A DNA stretch of 64,000 nt from an uncultured Hyphomonadaceae bacterium (GTDB lineage Bacteria; Pseudomonadota; Alphaproteobacteria; Caulobacterales; Maricaulaceae). Positions 9,584-18,191 of the stretch are shown piece after piece. The number at the start of each line of letters is the position of its first letter. The first letter of the stretch is position 1. Position numbers and translations under genes: made by a program. The notes under the pieces are model-generated. The model had not been told where the DNA came from. It saw nothing but the letters and a program-made list of their open reading frames with translations, and searched no databases. Location: positions 62,001 to 126,000 of the forward strand of contig CAJXPX010000008.1 of assembly GCA_913058335.1 (NCBI GenBank), given 5' to 3'.

Positions 9584-10012
9584 GTGAAAGATACGAAACA
9601 CGCGCCACGCGCGGCCAACCCAGTGGACGTGCATGTTGGCACGCGCCTTCGTTTGCGCCGTCAAATTCTAAAAATGAGCCAAGAGAAATTAGGCGACAAA
9701 TTAGGCGTCACGTTTCAACAGATTCAGAAATATGAGCGTGGATCAAATCGGGTTGGCGCCAGCCGGCTTTGGAAAATTTCTCAAGTTTTGGATGTGCCTG
9801 TAAATTTCTTTTTTGACGGTCTATCCGACAACTACAAAGCCGGGCAATTTGCCGAAGATGATCAAATGCCAATTGTCTATGATTTTATAAATAGCACGGA
9901 CGGCGTGTCTTTGGCCAAAGCAGTTAGCCAAATCAAATCCAAGGCTGTCCGCCGCCAACTTCTGGAACTCGCCCGCGCTATGGCTAAGGCGAGCGACGAA
10001 GAAGAAGAGTGA
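9584..10012 (+). CDS. XRE-family helix-turn-helix transcriptional regulator
   Basis: A 142-residue Cro/CI-type regulator starting at GTG with AAGGGAAG about 10 bases upstream. The HTH (about residues 22-76) reads LRRQILKMSQEKLGDKLGV, then FQQIQKYERGSNRVGASRL. The C-terminal part (residues 90-142) contains SLAKAVSQIKSKAVRRQLLELAR and an acidic end. This is the regulator widely found between lnt and metK in alphaproteobacteria; here metK is missing and trmB follows. Its targets are unknown from sequence. A GC-rich interrupted repeat (GGTGGGGGCACC) sits just upstream of the gene. Confidence 0.88.
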   Translation: MKDTKHAPRAANPVDVHVGTRLRLRRQILKMSQEKLGDKLGVTFQQIQKYERGSNRVGASRLWKISQVLDVPVNFFFDGLSDNYKAGQFAEDDQMPIVYDFINSTDGVSLAKAVSQIKSKAVRRQLLELARAMAKASDEEEE

Positions 10013-10074
10013 GCCAAGCCCTTAATCTCAATCTCGTCTGAACAACCCTCTGGTTTTCCAGCAGGGGTTTCGCT

Positions 10075-10764
10075 ATGGGCGCGACCATGACTTATAACCG
10101 CGAAACGGAACAATTCCGCACCTTTGGACGAACCAAGGGACGGGCGCTGACGCCGACCCAACAAGAGGTGATGGACCGGATCTACCCCGAAGTTCGGTGG
10201 GAGAGTGCAAAAGACGGAGCCAAACCAAGAGATCGCCCACTCTGGCTAGAGGTCGGCTTCGGCGCCGGCGAGCACCTCGCCCATCAAGGCCGTCAAAACC
10301 CGGACGTGGACATCTTAGGCGCGGAACCTTTTCTCAACGGCGTAGCGAAGGCCGTCTATCATATCGATGAAAATAACCTCTCTAATATCCGCTTATATCA
10401 AGGCGACGTCCGTACGGTATTAAATGACCTGCCAGATAATTCCCTCGACCGCGTCTTTGTATTATTTCCAGATCCGTGGACCAAGACTCGGCATCACAAA
10501 CGCCGATTAATTAATGAAGATTTTCTATCTGAAATCCACCGCGTTTTAAAACCCGGCGCAGAGTTTCGATTTGCCAGCGATATTATTCACTATGTCGACT
10601 GGACTTTGACTCGCCTCTATAAAATGGGTGGCTTTGACTGGCCCGCCAAATCCATTGAGGATTGGCGCGTTCCGCCGCATGACTGGTGCCCCACGCGATA
10701 TGAAGCCAAAGCAAAACGCGAAGGCCGGGAGTGTCATTATTTCCGGTTTGTCAAACGCGTATGA
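10075..10764 (+). CDS. trmB: tRNA (guanine-N7-)-methyltransferase TrmB
   Basis: A 229-residue class I methyltransferase producing m7G46 in the variable loop of tRNAs. The SAM-binding motif is VGFGAGEHLAHQ (about residues 59-70), and the family signature LFPDPWTKTRHHKRRL (about 130-145) is complete. The N-terminal RTFGRTKGRALTPTQQ is also typical. The ORF start at 10075 (MGATMTYNRE) has CAGGGG 10 bases upstream; the second Met at 10087 is an alternative. The gene stands alone between the XRE regulator and a BON-MscS gene. Confidence 0.94.
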   Translation: MGATMTYNRETEQFRTFGRTKGRALTPTQQEVMDRIYPEVRWESAKDGAKPRDRPLWLEVGFGAGEHLAHQGRQNPDVDILGAEPFLNGVAKAVYHIDENNLSNIRLYQGDVRTVLNDLPDNSLDRVFVLFPDPWTKTRHHKRRLINEDFLSEIHRVLKPGAEFRFASDIIHYVDWTLTRLYKMGGFDWPAKSIEDWRVPPHDWCPTRYEAKAKREGRECHYFRFVKRV

Positions 10765-10844
10765 GGGAATAAAATCCAACTTGCCTGAAACCGTTTCGCG
10801 GTTCAGACATTATATTAGTTTCTGAAATTAATTCACGGATTTTC

Positions 10845-12206
10845 ATGCGCGCTTTTCTCCTGTCTCTCGCTTTACTTTTAATTATTCAAGTCCCTGTTCA
10901 AGCGCAGACCGCGCCAGAGCCTCAAGCAACGATTGATGCCGAAGACACAACCCAGTCAGACCAAAAAATAGATCAACGCCTTACATCTATTTTTGAAAAA
11001 GTGACCGGCACCGAGGAAGTGAACGTAGAAGTCAGCGCGGGGGTCGTCACGCTTTCCGGCGACGTTGCCAATGAAACTGCGGCGCGTGACGCTATGGATA
11101 TCGCGACGCGCACAGACGGCGTCGTCACGGTCGAAGACAATATAAATCGTACTTTGGACGTTCGTGGAAATGTTGCCCCTGTGCTGCAAGGGTTTCAAGA
11201 TGATTTGCGAAATGTTTATCGCGCTCTTCCCCTTATTCTACTCACTTTAATCGTCTTTATTGCTTTCGGCCTCTTTGGCGGTTGGCTCGCCCGGCGTAAA
11301 TCGCTTTGGCAACGTGTCTCCCCCAATCCCTTTTTAGCCGAAATTATTTCTCAGATAGTACGGCTCGCCTTTTGGGCCATAGGTGCCATAATCGCCCTCA
11401 ACCTGATTGGCGCGTCAAGTCTCATCGCGACTATTCTCGGCGGGGCCGGGGTAATCGGTATCGCAATTGGTTTTGCCGTTCGGGATAGTTTGGAAAATTA
11501 TATCTCCTCCATTATGTTGAGCCTGCGTCAGCCCTTCCGCGCTCAAGACCATGTCGTGATCAATGACCTCGAAGGCATCGTGGTTCGCCTGACTTCCCGC
11601 GCAACAATTCTAATGACATTAGAGGGAAACCATCTTCGCATTCCCAACTCCACCGTTTTCAAAGGAACGATATTAAATTACACGACCAATCCTGAGCGGC
11701 GTTTCGAATTTGATGTCGGCGTAGACGGAGCGGATGATCCGGTTTCTGCCATGCAAATCGGTCTGGACGCGATGAAGCAACATGACTTTGTGCTGGATGA
11801 CCCCCTGCCTGGCGCCATCATCGAAACGATAGGAGACTCCAATATCGTGATCCGCTTTACGGGTTGGGTCGATCAAACTGTTACAGATTACGGCAAAGCC
11901 CGAAGCTATGCTATTCGCTCCGTTATCAATACATTGGATGAAAACGGATTTACCATGCCTGAACCCATTTATCGTCTCCGGTTTGACGGCGATGTAAAAG
12001 GCTTAACGGATAAAATTCTCTCATCTCCAAAACACGGGGCCAAGACAGCCTCCCTCTCTGAGAAAACACCTAACTCTCCTGCGGTTAAGGTCAAAGAGCC
12101 GCCTTTAGATGTGTCCAAAGACCGGCATTTAGAGGAAAAGGTCGCGGAAGAGCGCGAACAAACGAGCGAAGATGATTTACTCGATGGGAGCAAACCCAAA
12201 GAATAG
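10845..12206 (+). CDS. BON domain-containing MscS-family channel (paralog 2)
   Basis: A 453-residue protein with a Sec signal peptide (MRAFLLSLALLLIIQVPVQAQ). A BON domain (about residues 40-105; VEVSAGVVTLSGDVANETAARDA) must lie in the periplasm. It is followed by a membrane part with three or four helices (about 125-225) and the MscS pore/beta domain: GIAIGFAVRDSLENYISSIML, then HLRIPNSTVFKGTILNYT. The C-terminal 70 residues are charged and low-complexity. BON domains bind membrane lipids, so the fusion may tether the channel to the envelope surface (inference). It stands between trmB and the haloperoxidase gene in an accessory-looking block. Confidence 0.85.
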   Translation: MRAFLLSLALLLIIQVPVQAQTAPEPQATIDAEDTTQSDQKIDQRLTSIFEKVTGTEEVNVEVSAGVVTLSGDVANETAARDAMDIATRTDGVVTVEDNINRTLDVRGNVAPVLQGFQDDLRNVYRALPLILLTLIVFIAFGLFGGWLARRKSLWQRVSPNPFLAEIISQIVRLAFWAIGAIIALNLIGASSLIATILGGAGVIGIAIGFAVRDSLENYISSIMLSLRQPFRAQDHVVINDLEGIVVRLTSRATILMTLEGNHLRIPNSTVFKGTILNYTTNPERRFEFDVGVDGADDPVSAMQIGLDAMKQHDFVLDDPLPGAIIETIGDSNIVIRFTGWVDQTVTDYGKARSYAIRSVINTLDENGFTMPEPIYRLRFDGDVKGLTDKILSSPKHGAKTASLSEKTPNSPAVKVKEPPLDVSKDRHLEEKVAEEREQTSEDDLLDGSKPKE

Positions 12207-12303
12207 GCGCCCCAAATCCGCCACTGGCATTTTTAATTTGCATTAACCCCTCTTTAGACTTTGTTAGCCATAAATCTCCCTGATTCTATGGGGACCGGTT
12301 TGC

Positions 12304-13692
12304 ATGGCGGTGACGCGACGACATCTTTTAAAAAGCGTAGCTTGTTTGTCGGTCGCGCCGATGGCCGGCCTTATGAGCGGATGCACCGCGCCGCTCGGTA
12401 CGCGTCAATCCTATCTGACACAGATTCTTGCGCCGCGAAATTACAATGTGATTTTCCATTGGCTGGATGTCATCATGCAGCAGGTACGTGATCAGCGCAT
12501 TGCTCCGCCCCGCGCCGCCTATAATTTCGCTATGCCATTAGCGGCCGGTTTCCTCGCCGCGAACTCCATCACCCGCACCTATGGCGAGCCTTATAATATC
12601 GGGTGGGGGCCTTATGACGCCGACCCGCAAGTGGCCTATGTCGCGGCATTTACGACCGCGGCCTCGGAAGTGTTTCAACAGCCCTTCGTCGTCGAGCGCG
12701 CGCAGTTTTTCAATTCCATACCGGGCAGCCAAGCAAAATCTATCGGCATGGAATGGGGCCGAAAAGTCGGTCTGAAAGTTGTCAAAATGCGGACAAATGA
12801 CGGCTCAGAACCAAGCGAGGCCAATTATTACCTTGATCGGTATCATCAGCGTGATGATGCGTTGGCTTGGAAGCCCACCGGGCCTTTTTATTCGGCCACA
12901 CCCGGTCCGGCCTTTGACAGTTTCGCGCGCGCAGCATTCCCCGGCCACGGAGCCATAACCCCGTGGACCATGCGGAGCGGATCACAATTTCGCGTTCCAA
13001 ATTTTTATCACCCGGCCAGTCCGGAATTTGCCGCAGAGTTTAAATATATCCGGGATATTGGCGGCAGTCAGAGCCGACTTCGAACGCCGGAGCAATCAGA
13101 AATTGCCATGTTCTGGGAAGACGGGCCTTGGGGCATAACCCCACCCGGTCATTTCCTCTATCTGGCCGCGCAAGCGCTTCAACATAAACCCTTATCTTTT
13201 ATTGAACTGGCCAAAGCCTTTGCCTTGCTCGGCATGACGCAATGTGACGCCTCTATCTGTTCGTGGGATAATAAATATGCGCATGATATTATTCGGCCGG
13301 AGAGTTCAATTCGCATACGCGCGCCGCAATTTCACAACCCTGATCCGGATGTGCGGCCTACGCCGAATTGGCAAAGCTATATCCCCACGCCAAATTTTCC
13401 GTCCTATACCTCCGGACATTCGACTTTTGGCGCCGCGGCCGCTGAAATGCTCACTTTGATCTTAGGTAGAGACGATGTGCGCCTGTCGGGCAAAGTTCCG
13501 GACGAAGTAATCTGGCCACAGTTAAAAGGCGTCGTGCGGCATTGGCGCAATATCCGGCACGCCGCCGAAGAAAACGGTCTTAGCCGCCTATATGGCGGCG
13601 TGCATTGGGAACTCGATCACAAAAACGGAATGCGCTCTGGTGGGGATCTGGCTCACCATGCGTTCACCACCCTGTTCCCGCGGATCACTTAG
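12304..13692 (+). CDS. vanadium-dependent haloperoxidase/PAP2-family lipoprotein
   Basis: A 462-residue exported protein. The N-terminus shows a twin-arginine-like start (TRRHLLKS) and a lipobox (GLMSGC, Cys about residue 27), suggesting a Tat-exported lipoprotein. The vanadate/phosphate-binding blocks are in the C-terminal half: DIIRPESSIRIR, then YTSGHSTFGAAAAEML (the P-S-G-H motif, here T-S-G-H), then SRLYGGVHWELDHKNG with the final Arg/His. This pattern and length fit the bacterial vanadium haloperoxidase branch better than simple PAP2 phosphatases (usually about 200-250 residues). Haloperoxidase or acid phosphatase activity cannot be separated by sequence alone. The stop is 13 bp before the porin start. 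Confidence 0.78.
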   Translation: MAVTRRHLLKSVACLSVAPMAGLMSGCTAPLGTRQSYLTQILAPRNYNVIFHWLDVIMQQVRDQRIAPPRAAYNFAMPLAAGFLAANSITRTYGEPYNIGWGPYDADPQVAYVAAFTTAASEVFQQPFVVERAQFFNSIPGSQAKSIGMEWGRKVGLKVVKMRTNDGSEPSEANYYLDRYHQRDDALAWKPTGPFYSATPGPAFDSFARAAFPGHGAITPWTMRSGSQFRVPNFYHPASPEFAAEFKYIRDIGGSQSRLRTPEQSEIAMFWEDGPWGITPPGHFLYLAAQALQHKPLSFIELAKAFALLGMTQCDASICSWDNKYAHDIIRPESSIRIRAPQFHNPDPDVRPTPNWQSYIPTPNFPSYTSGHSTFGAAAAEMLTLILGRDDVRLSGKVPDEVIWPQLKGVVRHWRNIRHAAEENGLSRLYGGVHWELDHKNGMRSGGDLAHHAFTTLFPRIT

Positions 13693-13705
13693 GGAGATGA
13701 AGAAG

Positions 13706-14965
13706 ATGTTCAAACTCGTCCTTCCTGCTCTCGCCGCTCTTGTCGCAACGGGGTGTTCCAATCCTTATGATTTCGCGACGCAAAAAATGCAGACCCAAAA
13801 ACAACCCTATTACGCGCCTCAAGGATATGGCGCGTATGATTATCAGGCCCCTCATCAACCTTGGTCTCATCCCGTTCAAAATGGATACGCGCCACAATAT
13901 GCGCGCCCCCAAACCGCGGCTCAGTTGGGCCTTCGAGGCGGGCCGCAACAAGGCTACGTGCCAAGAAGTCACGCGAATTACGGGTATGGAGAGAATAGGG
14001 CCTATAAGCCCCGCGCAAGAGCCCCGCGGCGGTCGCTCATCAATTTGAATTACGAAACGCTCAATTTCTTTGAAGCACCGCTCGCCAAAGAAATCGGCGA
14101 CACGACCTTCCTGCTGCGCGGTCGGGTTGATACTCCGCTCAGTTATAGTTTTAAAAATGATAATGATCTCGACGCCTCTGTCGAAGGCAATTTCCAGGTC
14201 AGCGCCGAAACACAACTGCCCAACCGGATCACAATCGGCGCGCTTTATGCCGGACGCGGGATAGAAAATAACGGCGTCGATTATGACGATCAGCTCGCCG
14301 CGTTCGCAGGCGGGAGTTGGGGCACCGTTTTTGGCGGAAATGTGTCTAACCTCGTCTTTGAAAACACGCGGCGCAAGCGCGGCGCGTCCACGCTCGAACT
14401 CGAAGGCAGCAATACACTCGGCCAGCTCGCCGATTGGAGCGGCGGCTATCAAGGACGGTACGGCCCTATGATTGTCAGCGGATTGTTCGACGAAGACGAT
14501 AATTACGATATCGGTGTTACGCTTCAGCGGCCCATGGGGAATAAAGATTACCGCGTCTCTGCCCGTCACAATACGGGGCAATTTACAGCGGCAGATGGAT
14601 TTACCGAGATCGACACCCGCGCCGTTAGCGCTATCGGCGAATATGTCTATGGCAGCACCCGCTATGATATCGGCGTGGGGTATGAAGAACTGAAAAATAA
14701 CGGCAACCAAGCCGACCGCTGGTTCACCTCCGCCGGAATAAATACGAAAAAAGGCGTCTGGAGCTTCTCCGCCGAAGGCCATTACGGCGAGATTGACGGG
14801 AAAGAAGAAAAATCCGCCCTCATCGGCGTGCGCTACGATATCGCCAGAGGATTAGCCGCCACGGCCGCCCTGGATTACCAAGACCGGCAGATTACGATAG
14901 ACGGCGTGAATTATATCAACACCAAAGACACGCGCGGCGTCGTGGCGTTGAGTTACGGGTTTTAG
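13706..14965 (+). CDS. outer-membrane porin-like protein with lipobox and Pro/Gln/Tyr-rich N-terminus
   Basis: About 419 residues from the ATG at 13706, chosen because AGGGAG lies 9 bases upstream; the ATG at 13697 would have no spacer and the track ORF start (13592) overlaps the previous gene. The signal peptide ends LVATGC, a lipobox. A Pro/Gln/Tyr-rich linker (about residues 20-105) follows. The rest alternates polar and aromatic residues as in beta-barrels (FQVSAETQLPNRITIGALYAG, SAIGEYVYGSTRYDIGVGYEE), and the last residue is Phe (ALSYGF), the usual outer-membrane insertion signal. It is probably co-transcribed with the haloperoxidase gene and resembles the larger porin at 54.8-56.7 kb. 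Substrate unknown. Confidence 0.75.
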   Translation: MFKLVLPALAALVATGCSNPYDFATQKMQTQKQPYYAPQGYGAYDYQAPHQPWSHPVQNGYAPQYARPQTAAQLGLRGGPQQGYVPRSHANYGYGENRAYKPRARAPRRSLINLNYETLNFFEAPLAKEIGDTTFLLRGRVDTPLSYSFKNDNDLDASVEGNFQVSAETQLPNRITIGALYAGRGIENNGVDYDDQLAAFAGGSWGTVFGGNVSNLVFENTRRKRGASTLELEGSNTLGQLADWSGGYQGRYGPMIVSGLFDEDDNYDIGVTLQRPMGNKDYRVSARHNTGQFTAADGFTEIDTRAVSAIGEYVYGSTRYDIGVGYEELKNNGNQADRWFTSAGINTKKGVWSFSAEGHYGEIDGKEEKSALIGVRYDIARGLAATAALDYQDRQITIDGVNYINTKDTRGVVALSYGF

Positions 14966-14994
14966 GCAGAACTTCCCCCCACACACATCCCCTC

Positions 14995-15023
14995 TTGCCA
15001 AACGCCCCCGCTTCGCCTACATA
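14995..15023 (+). promoter_or_regulatory. candidate promoter of the rimP-nusA-infB operon
   Basis: TTGCCA (14995-15000) and TACATA (15018-15023) are separated by 17 bp. The -35 box matches TTGACA in five of six positions; the -10 box matches less well. Transcription would start near 15030, upstream of the hairpins described next, giving a leader of about 110 nt before rimP. Confidence 0.4.
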
Positions 15024-15066
15024 TCGCTCAACAAAAAGACGCCAACCGCACAGGATGCGGAACAGG

Positions 15067-15091
15067 CGGCCCCCAAGGGGCCGTTTTTTTT
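15067..15091 (+). terminator. intrinsic terminator in the rimP leader (possible attenuator)
   Basis: CGGCCCC (15067-15073), loop CAA, GGGGCCG (15077-15083), then a run of eight T. This is a textbook rho-independent terminator. It could end the haloperoxidase-porin transcript, but it also lies downstream of a candidate promoter. It is preceded by a second hairpin (CCGCA-CAGGA-TGCGG, 15046-15060) flanked by CGCC/GGCG, whose last two bases overlap the terminator's left arm. Confidence 0.85.
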
Positions 15092-15141
15092 ATGCCTTTA
15101 AACGGCTCCTGTCCTGACGCTTTGGCCCGATATGAGATATT

Positions 15142-15717
15142 ATGAAGACCAAAACCAACACTGACGAACGCGTTCTCGCACTGGCCGAACCGATTGCCGA
15201 AGATCTCGGCCTTCGCATTGTGCGCATCCGCGTGATGGCGGGCAAGCGCAAGACGGTTCAGATTATGGCCGAGCGGATTTCCGATGGCCAAATGGCGGTT
15301 GAAAATTGCGAAGCGCTGTCGCGTGAACTGTCCGCTATCATGGAAGTCGAAGACCCGATTTCCGATGCTTATGTTCTTGAAGTCAGCTCTCCGGGGCTGG
15401 ATCGTCCTTTGACGGACCTCGAAGACTTCACCACTTATGAAGGCTATAAAGCCAAGCTGGAGCTTGACCGATTAGTCGAAGGCCGCAAACGCTTTCGCGG
15501 CGTTCTGGCGGGCGTAGAAGACGGCCATGTCGATATTAATCTGGACGGAGAAGAAGACTTCACCGCCTCTCTTCCTTTTGAATGGATTGCCGAAGCCAAA
15601 CTAATGATTACCGACGAGCTGATCGAAGCCGGTCAAAAAGCCAAAGAAAAAACCCAAGAAGCCGCCAAAGCGGCCGCTGAAATGAATAATACCAACCCTT
15701 CAGACGGAGACGCGTAA
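15142..15717 (+). CDS. rimP: ribosome maturation factor RimP
   Basis: A 191-residue RimP (YhbC) needed for 30S subunit maturation. The N-terminal alpha/beta domain shows LAEPIAEDLGLRIVRIRV and CEALSRELSAIMEVEDPI, then the signature YVLEVSSPGLDRPL (about residues 76-89). The C-terminal SH3-like domain follows, and the end (about 165-191) is an Ala/Lys-rich tail. It is the first gene of the rimP-nusA-ylxR-infB cluster. Its stop overlaps the nusA start by one base (TAATG), indicating coupled translation. Confidence 0.94.
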   Translation: MKTKTNTDERVLALAEPIAEDLGLRIVRIRVMAGKRKTVQIMAERISDGQMAVENCEALSRELSAIMEVEDPISDAYVLEVSSPGLDRPLTDLEDFTTYEGYKAKLELDRLVEGRKRFRGVLAGVEDGHVDINLDGEEDFTASLPFEWIAEAKLMITDELIEAGQKAKEKTQEAAKAAAEMNNTNPSDGDA

Positions 15718-17366
15718 TGTCCACGAACGGAATTGCCGCTAATAAACTCGAATTGCTTCAGATCGCCAAAGCGGTCGCAGACGAGAAATCCATTGATCAA
15801 TCCATCGTCTTGGAAGCCATTGAAGAGGCCATCCAAAAGGCCGCGCGCCTACGTTACGGCGCCGAACTGGATATCCGCGCCAAGCTGGACCCGAATACGG
15901 GCGAGCAATCCCTGCGCCGCGTCATCACAATTGTTGAAGACGACGCCGAAATCGAAAATGAGAGCGTGCAGACACCTCTCTCCACGGCGCAACTGGACAA
16001 CCCTGACGCCCAAGTTGGCGACCTGATTACGACAGAATTGCCACCGCTGGAATTTGGCCGGGTGCAGGCACAAATGTCCAAACAGATCATCATGGGCAAA
16101 ATCCGCGATGCTGAACGCGCCCGTCAATATACAGAATATAAAGACCGCGTGGGCGAGATCATCAACGGCATCGTCAAACGCGTCGAATATGGTCACATCA
16201 TCGTCGATCTGGGCCGCGCCGAAGGCGTTATCCGCCGCGATCAGGCTTTGCCACGTGAAAATGTCAAAGGCGGCGACCGTATCCGCGCCTATATTATGGA
16301 CGTACGGGAAGAGCCTCGCGGATCACAAATCTTCCTCTCCCGCGCCCATCCGCAATTCATGGCGCAACTCTTTGCCCAGGAAGTTCCGGAAGTTTACGAA
16401 GGCGTTATCCAGATTGTCTCTGTCGCCCGCGACCCCGGCTCCCGCGCGAAAATCGCTGTTTACTCTTCCGACTCTTCTATTGATCCGGTTGGGGCCTGCG
16501 TCGGTATGCGCGGCTCCCGCGTTCAGGCGGTCGTCAATGAACTGCAAGGCGAACGTATCGACATCATTCCTTACACAGAAGATATGGGAACATTCATCGT
16601 CAACGCTCTACAACCTGCCGAAGTCACCAAAGTGGTTATCGACGAAGCGGACGGCCGTATCGAAGTCGTTGTGCCCGAAGAGCAGCTTTCCCTCGCCATT
16701 GGCCGCCGCGGTCAAAATGTCCGCCTCGCCTCACAGCTTTCCGGCTGGGCCTTGGATATTCTGACCGAAGCTCAAGAATCCGAGCGCCGTCAGAAAGAAT
16801 TCCAAGAGCGCTCCGAGCTGTTCATCACAGGTCTGGACGTCGACGAAATGGTCGCGCAACTCCTCGTCTCCGAAGGGTTCGAAACCATGGAAGAAGTCGG
16901 CTATGTCGCGCTTGACGATCTGACCTCTATTGACGGGTTCGACGAAGAAACCGCTGAAGAGCTACAAACCCGTGCCCGCGAATATCTCGACAAAATTGCC
17001 GCCGAGCAAGACGCGGCCCGTATCGAATCCGGCGTTGAAGACGGCGTTCTGGAAATCGAAGGTGTGACATTGCCAATGGCCGTTATCTTCGGTCAGAACG
17101 AAATCAAAACGGTCGAAGATGTGGCCGGTCTCGTTCCGGATGATCTGAACGGCTATACCGAATATAAAGACGGCGAGCGCATCCACGAAGACGGCATGAT
17201 CGAACATATGGGTCTGACAAATGACGAGGCAACAAACCTCATCATGCAAGCCCGCGTACAAGCCGGTTGGATCGAAGCCTCCGCCCTTGAGGAAGAAGAA
17301 GAGGTCGAAGTCGATGAAGAGGGCAATCCCGTCATCACCGCCGAAAACCTTTTCGAGAGCGCGTAA
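15717..17366 (+). CDS. nusA: transcription termination/antitermination factor NusA
   Basis: A 549-residue NusA of normal alphaproteobacterial length. Order of domains: N-terminal RNA-polymerase-binding domain (1-130), S1 domain (about 140-205; GIVKRVEYGHIIVDLGRAEGV), two KH domains (about 235-350; VGACVGMRGSRVQAVVNEL and LAIGRRGQNVRLASQLSGW) and two C-terminal helix-hairpin-helix acidic repeats (about 370-520) ending in an acidic tail. It binds RNA polymerase and modulates pausing, termination and antitermination. It overlaps rimP by one base and is followed by the YlxR gene after 24 bp. Confidence 0.96.
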   Translation: MSTNGIAANKLELLQIAKAVADEKSIDQSIVLEAIEEAIQKAARLRYGAELDIRAKLDPNTGEQSLRRVITIVEDDAEIENESVQTPLSTAQLDNPDAQVGDLITTELPPLEFGRVQAQMSKQIIMGKIRDAERARQYTEYKDRVGEIINGIVKRVEYGHIIVDLGRAEGVIRRDQALPRENVKGGDRIRAYIMDVREEPRGSQIFLSRAHPQFMAQLFAQEVPEVYEGVIQIVSVARDPGSRAKIAVYSSDSSIDPVGACVGMRGSRVQAVVNELQGERIDIIPYTEDMGTFIVNALQPAEVTKVVIDEADGRIEVVVPEEQLSLAIGRRGQNVRLASQLSGWALDILTEAQESERRQKEFQERSELFITGLDVDEMVAQLLVSEGFETMEEVGYVALDDLTSIDGFDEETAEELQTRAREYLDKIAAEQDAARIESGVEDGVLEIEGVTLPMAVIFGQNEIKTVEDVAGLVPDDLNGYTEYKDGERIHEDGMIEHMGLTNDEATNLIMQARVQAGWIEASALEEEEEVEVDEEGNPVITAENLFESA

Positions 17367-17390
17367 CGCGCGAGACTGAGGGCCAGCTAT

Positions 17391-18083
17391 ATGACGCCCG
17401 AAGAAGAAATAGAAGAATTTGGCCCCGATCGTCGGGGCCACAAATCGCGTGAGCGAAAATGTATTGCGCAAAATCTGGTGCGCGACCCGGCGGATATGAT
17501 CCGCTTTGTCCGCGATCCGGATAATGTCGTTGTGCCGGATATTGCCGGAAAATTGCCTGGAAGAGGGGTTTGGGTCAGTGCTGATCTTGAAAATCTCGAA
17601 AAGGCCCTTAAATCAGGGGCATTCCCTCGCGGCTTTAAATCCAAAGTCACTGTGCCGGACAATTTGGTTGGGCGCGTCGAAGATGGATTAAAGCGGTCCG
17701 TTCTCGGATTGTTGTCTATGGCCAAAAAGTCAGGCCGGATCGCTTTGGGGTTTGATCAAGTGATTGCCCAAGCCCGAGACGGCGCTTTGGGATTTAGAAT
17801 TGAAGCGCTTGACGGCGCGTCGGATGGGCGCGGAAAGATCCGCACATTATCGCGCGCTGTCGCTCGCGAGGTGGAACTGAATGACCCGCCGGTCATAGGC
17901 TGTTTTACAGCCCTTGAACTAGGCGATATAATGGGCCGGGACAAACTGGTTCACGCAGGGATAGGGCGCGGTAAATTAAGCCGTCGCCTCAGAGAAGAAG
18001 CGCACAGGCTTTCGGGCTTTGTGGCGTTGGTTCCAACCGATTGGGATGACTATGCCCATGAAGTGAAGCCAAAAGAAGAATAA
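17391..18083 (+). CDS. ylxR: YlxR (DUF448) / L7Ae-like RNA-binding fusion protein
   Basis: A 230-residue protein. The N-terminal YlxR domain (about residues 15-90) contains KSRERKCIAQN and LPGRGVWVSADLENLEKAL. The second domain (about 110-210) looks like the ribosomal L7Ae/L30e fold (LLSMAKKSGRIALGFDQVIAQ, VIGCFTALELGDIMGRDKLVHAGI). This two-domain form between nusA and infB is common in alphaproteobacteria. Members bind nucleic acid, but the precise role is not settled. A short GC hairpin with TTTTT follows the stop (18086-18104), possibly a weak attenuator before infB. Confidence 0.88.
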   Translation: MTPEEEIEEFGPDRRGHKSRERKCIAQNLVRDPADMIRFVRDPDNVVVPDIAGKLPGRGVWVSADLENLEKALKSGAFPRGFKSKVTVPDNLVGRVEDGLKRSVLGLLSMAKKSGRIALGFDQVIAQARDGALGFRIEALDGASDGRGKIRTLSRAVAREVELNDPPVIGCFTALELGDIMGRDKLVHAGIGRGKLSRRLREEAHRLSGFVALVPTDWDDYAHEVKPKEE

Positions 18084-18191
18084 AGCGGCCTGAAAGCCGT
18101 TTTTGAGTGTTGAATTTGTGAGTGCGGGCGTTAGGTTACGCGCTCTAAAAAAGGCCGGAAAAAACCGGACCCATCAGAAGGCAGCGGAGTT

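Noticed and set aside
13685-14782. 365-aa ORF antisense to the porin gene
   Set aside because: Exact shadow of the porin reading frame; long antisense ORFs are common in such sequence.
18086-18104. Weak hairpin with TTTTT after ylxR (CGGC…GCCG)
   Set aside because: Only a four-base-pair stem; not listed as a terminator.
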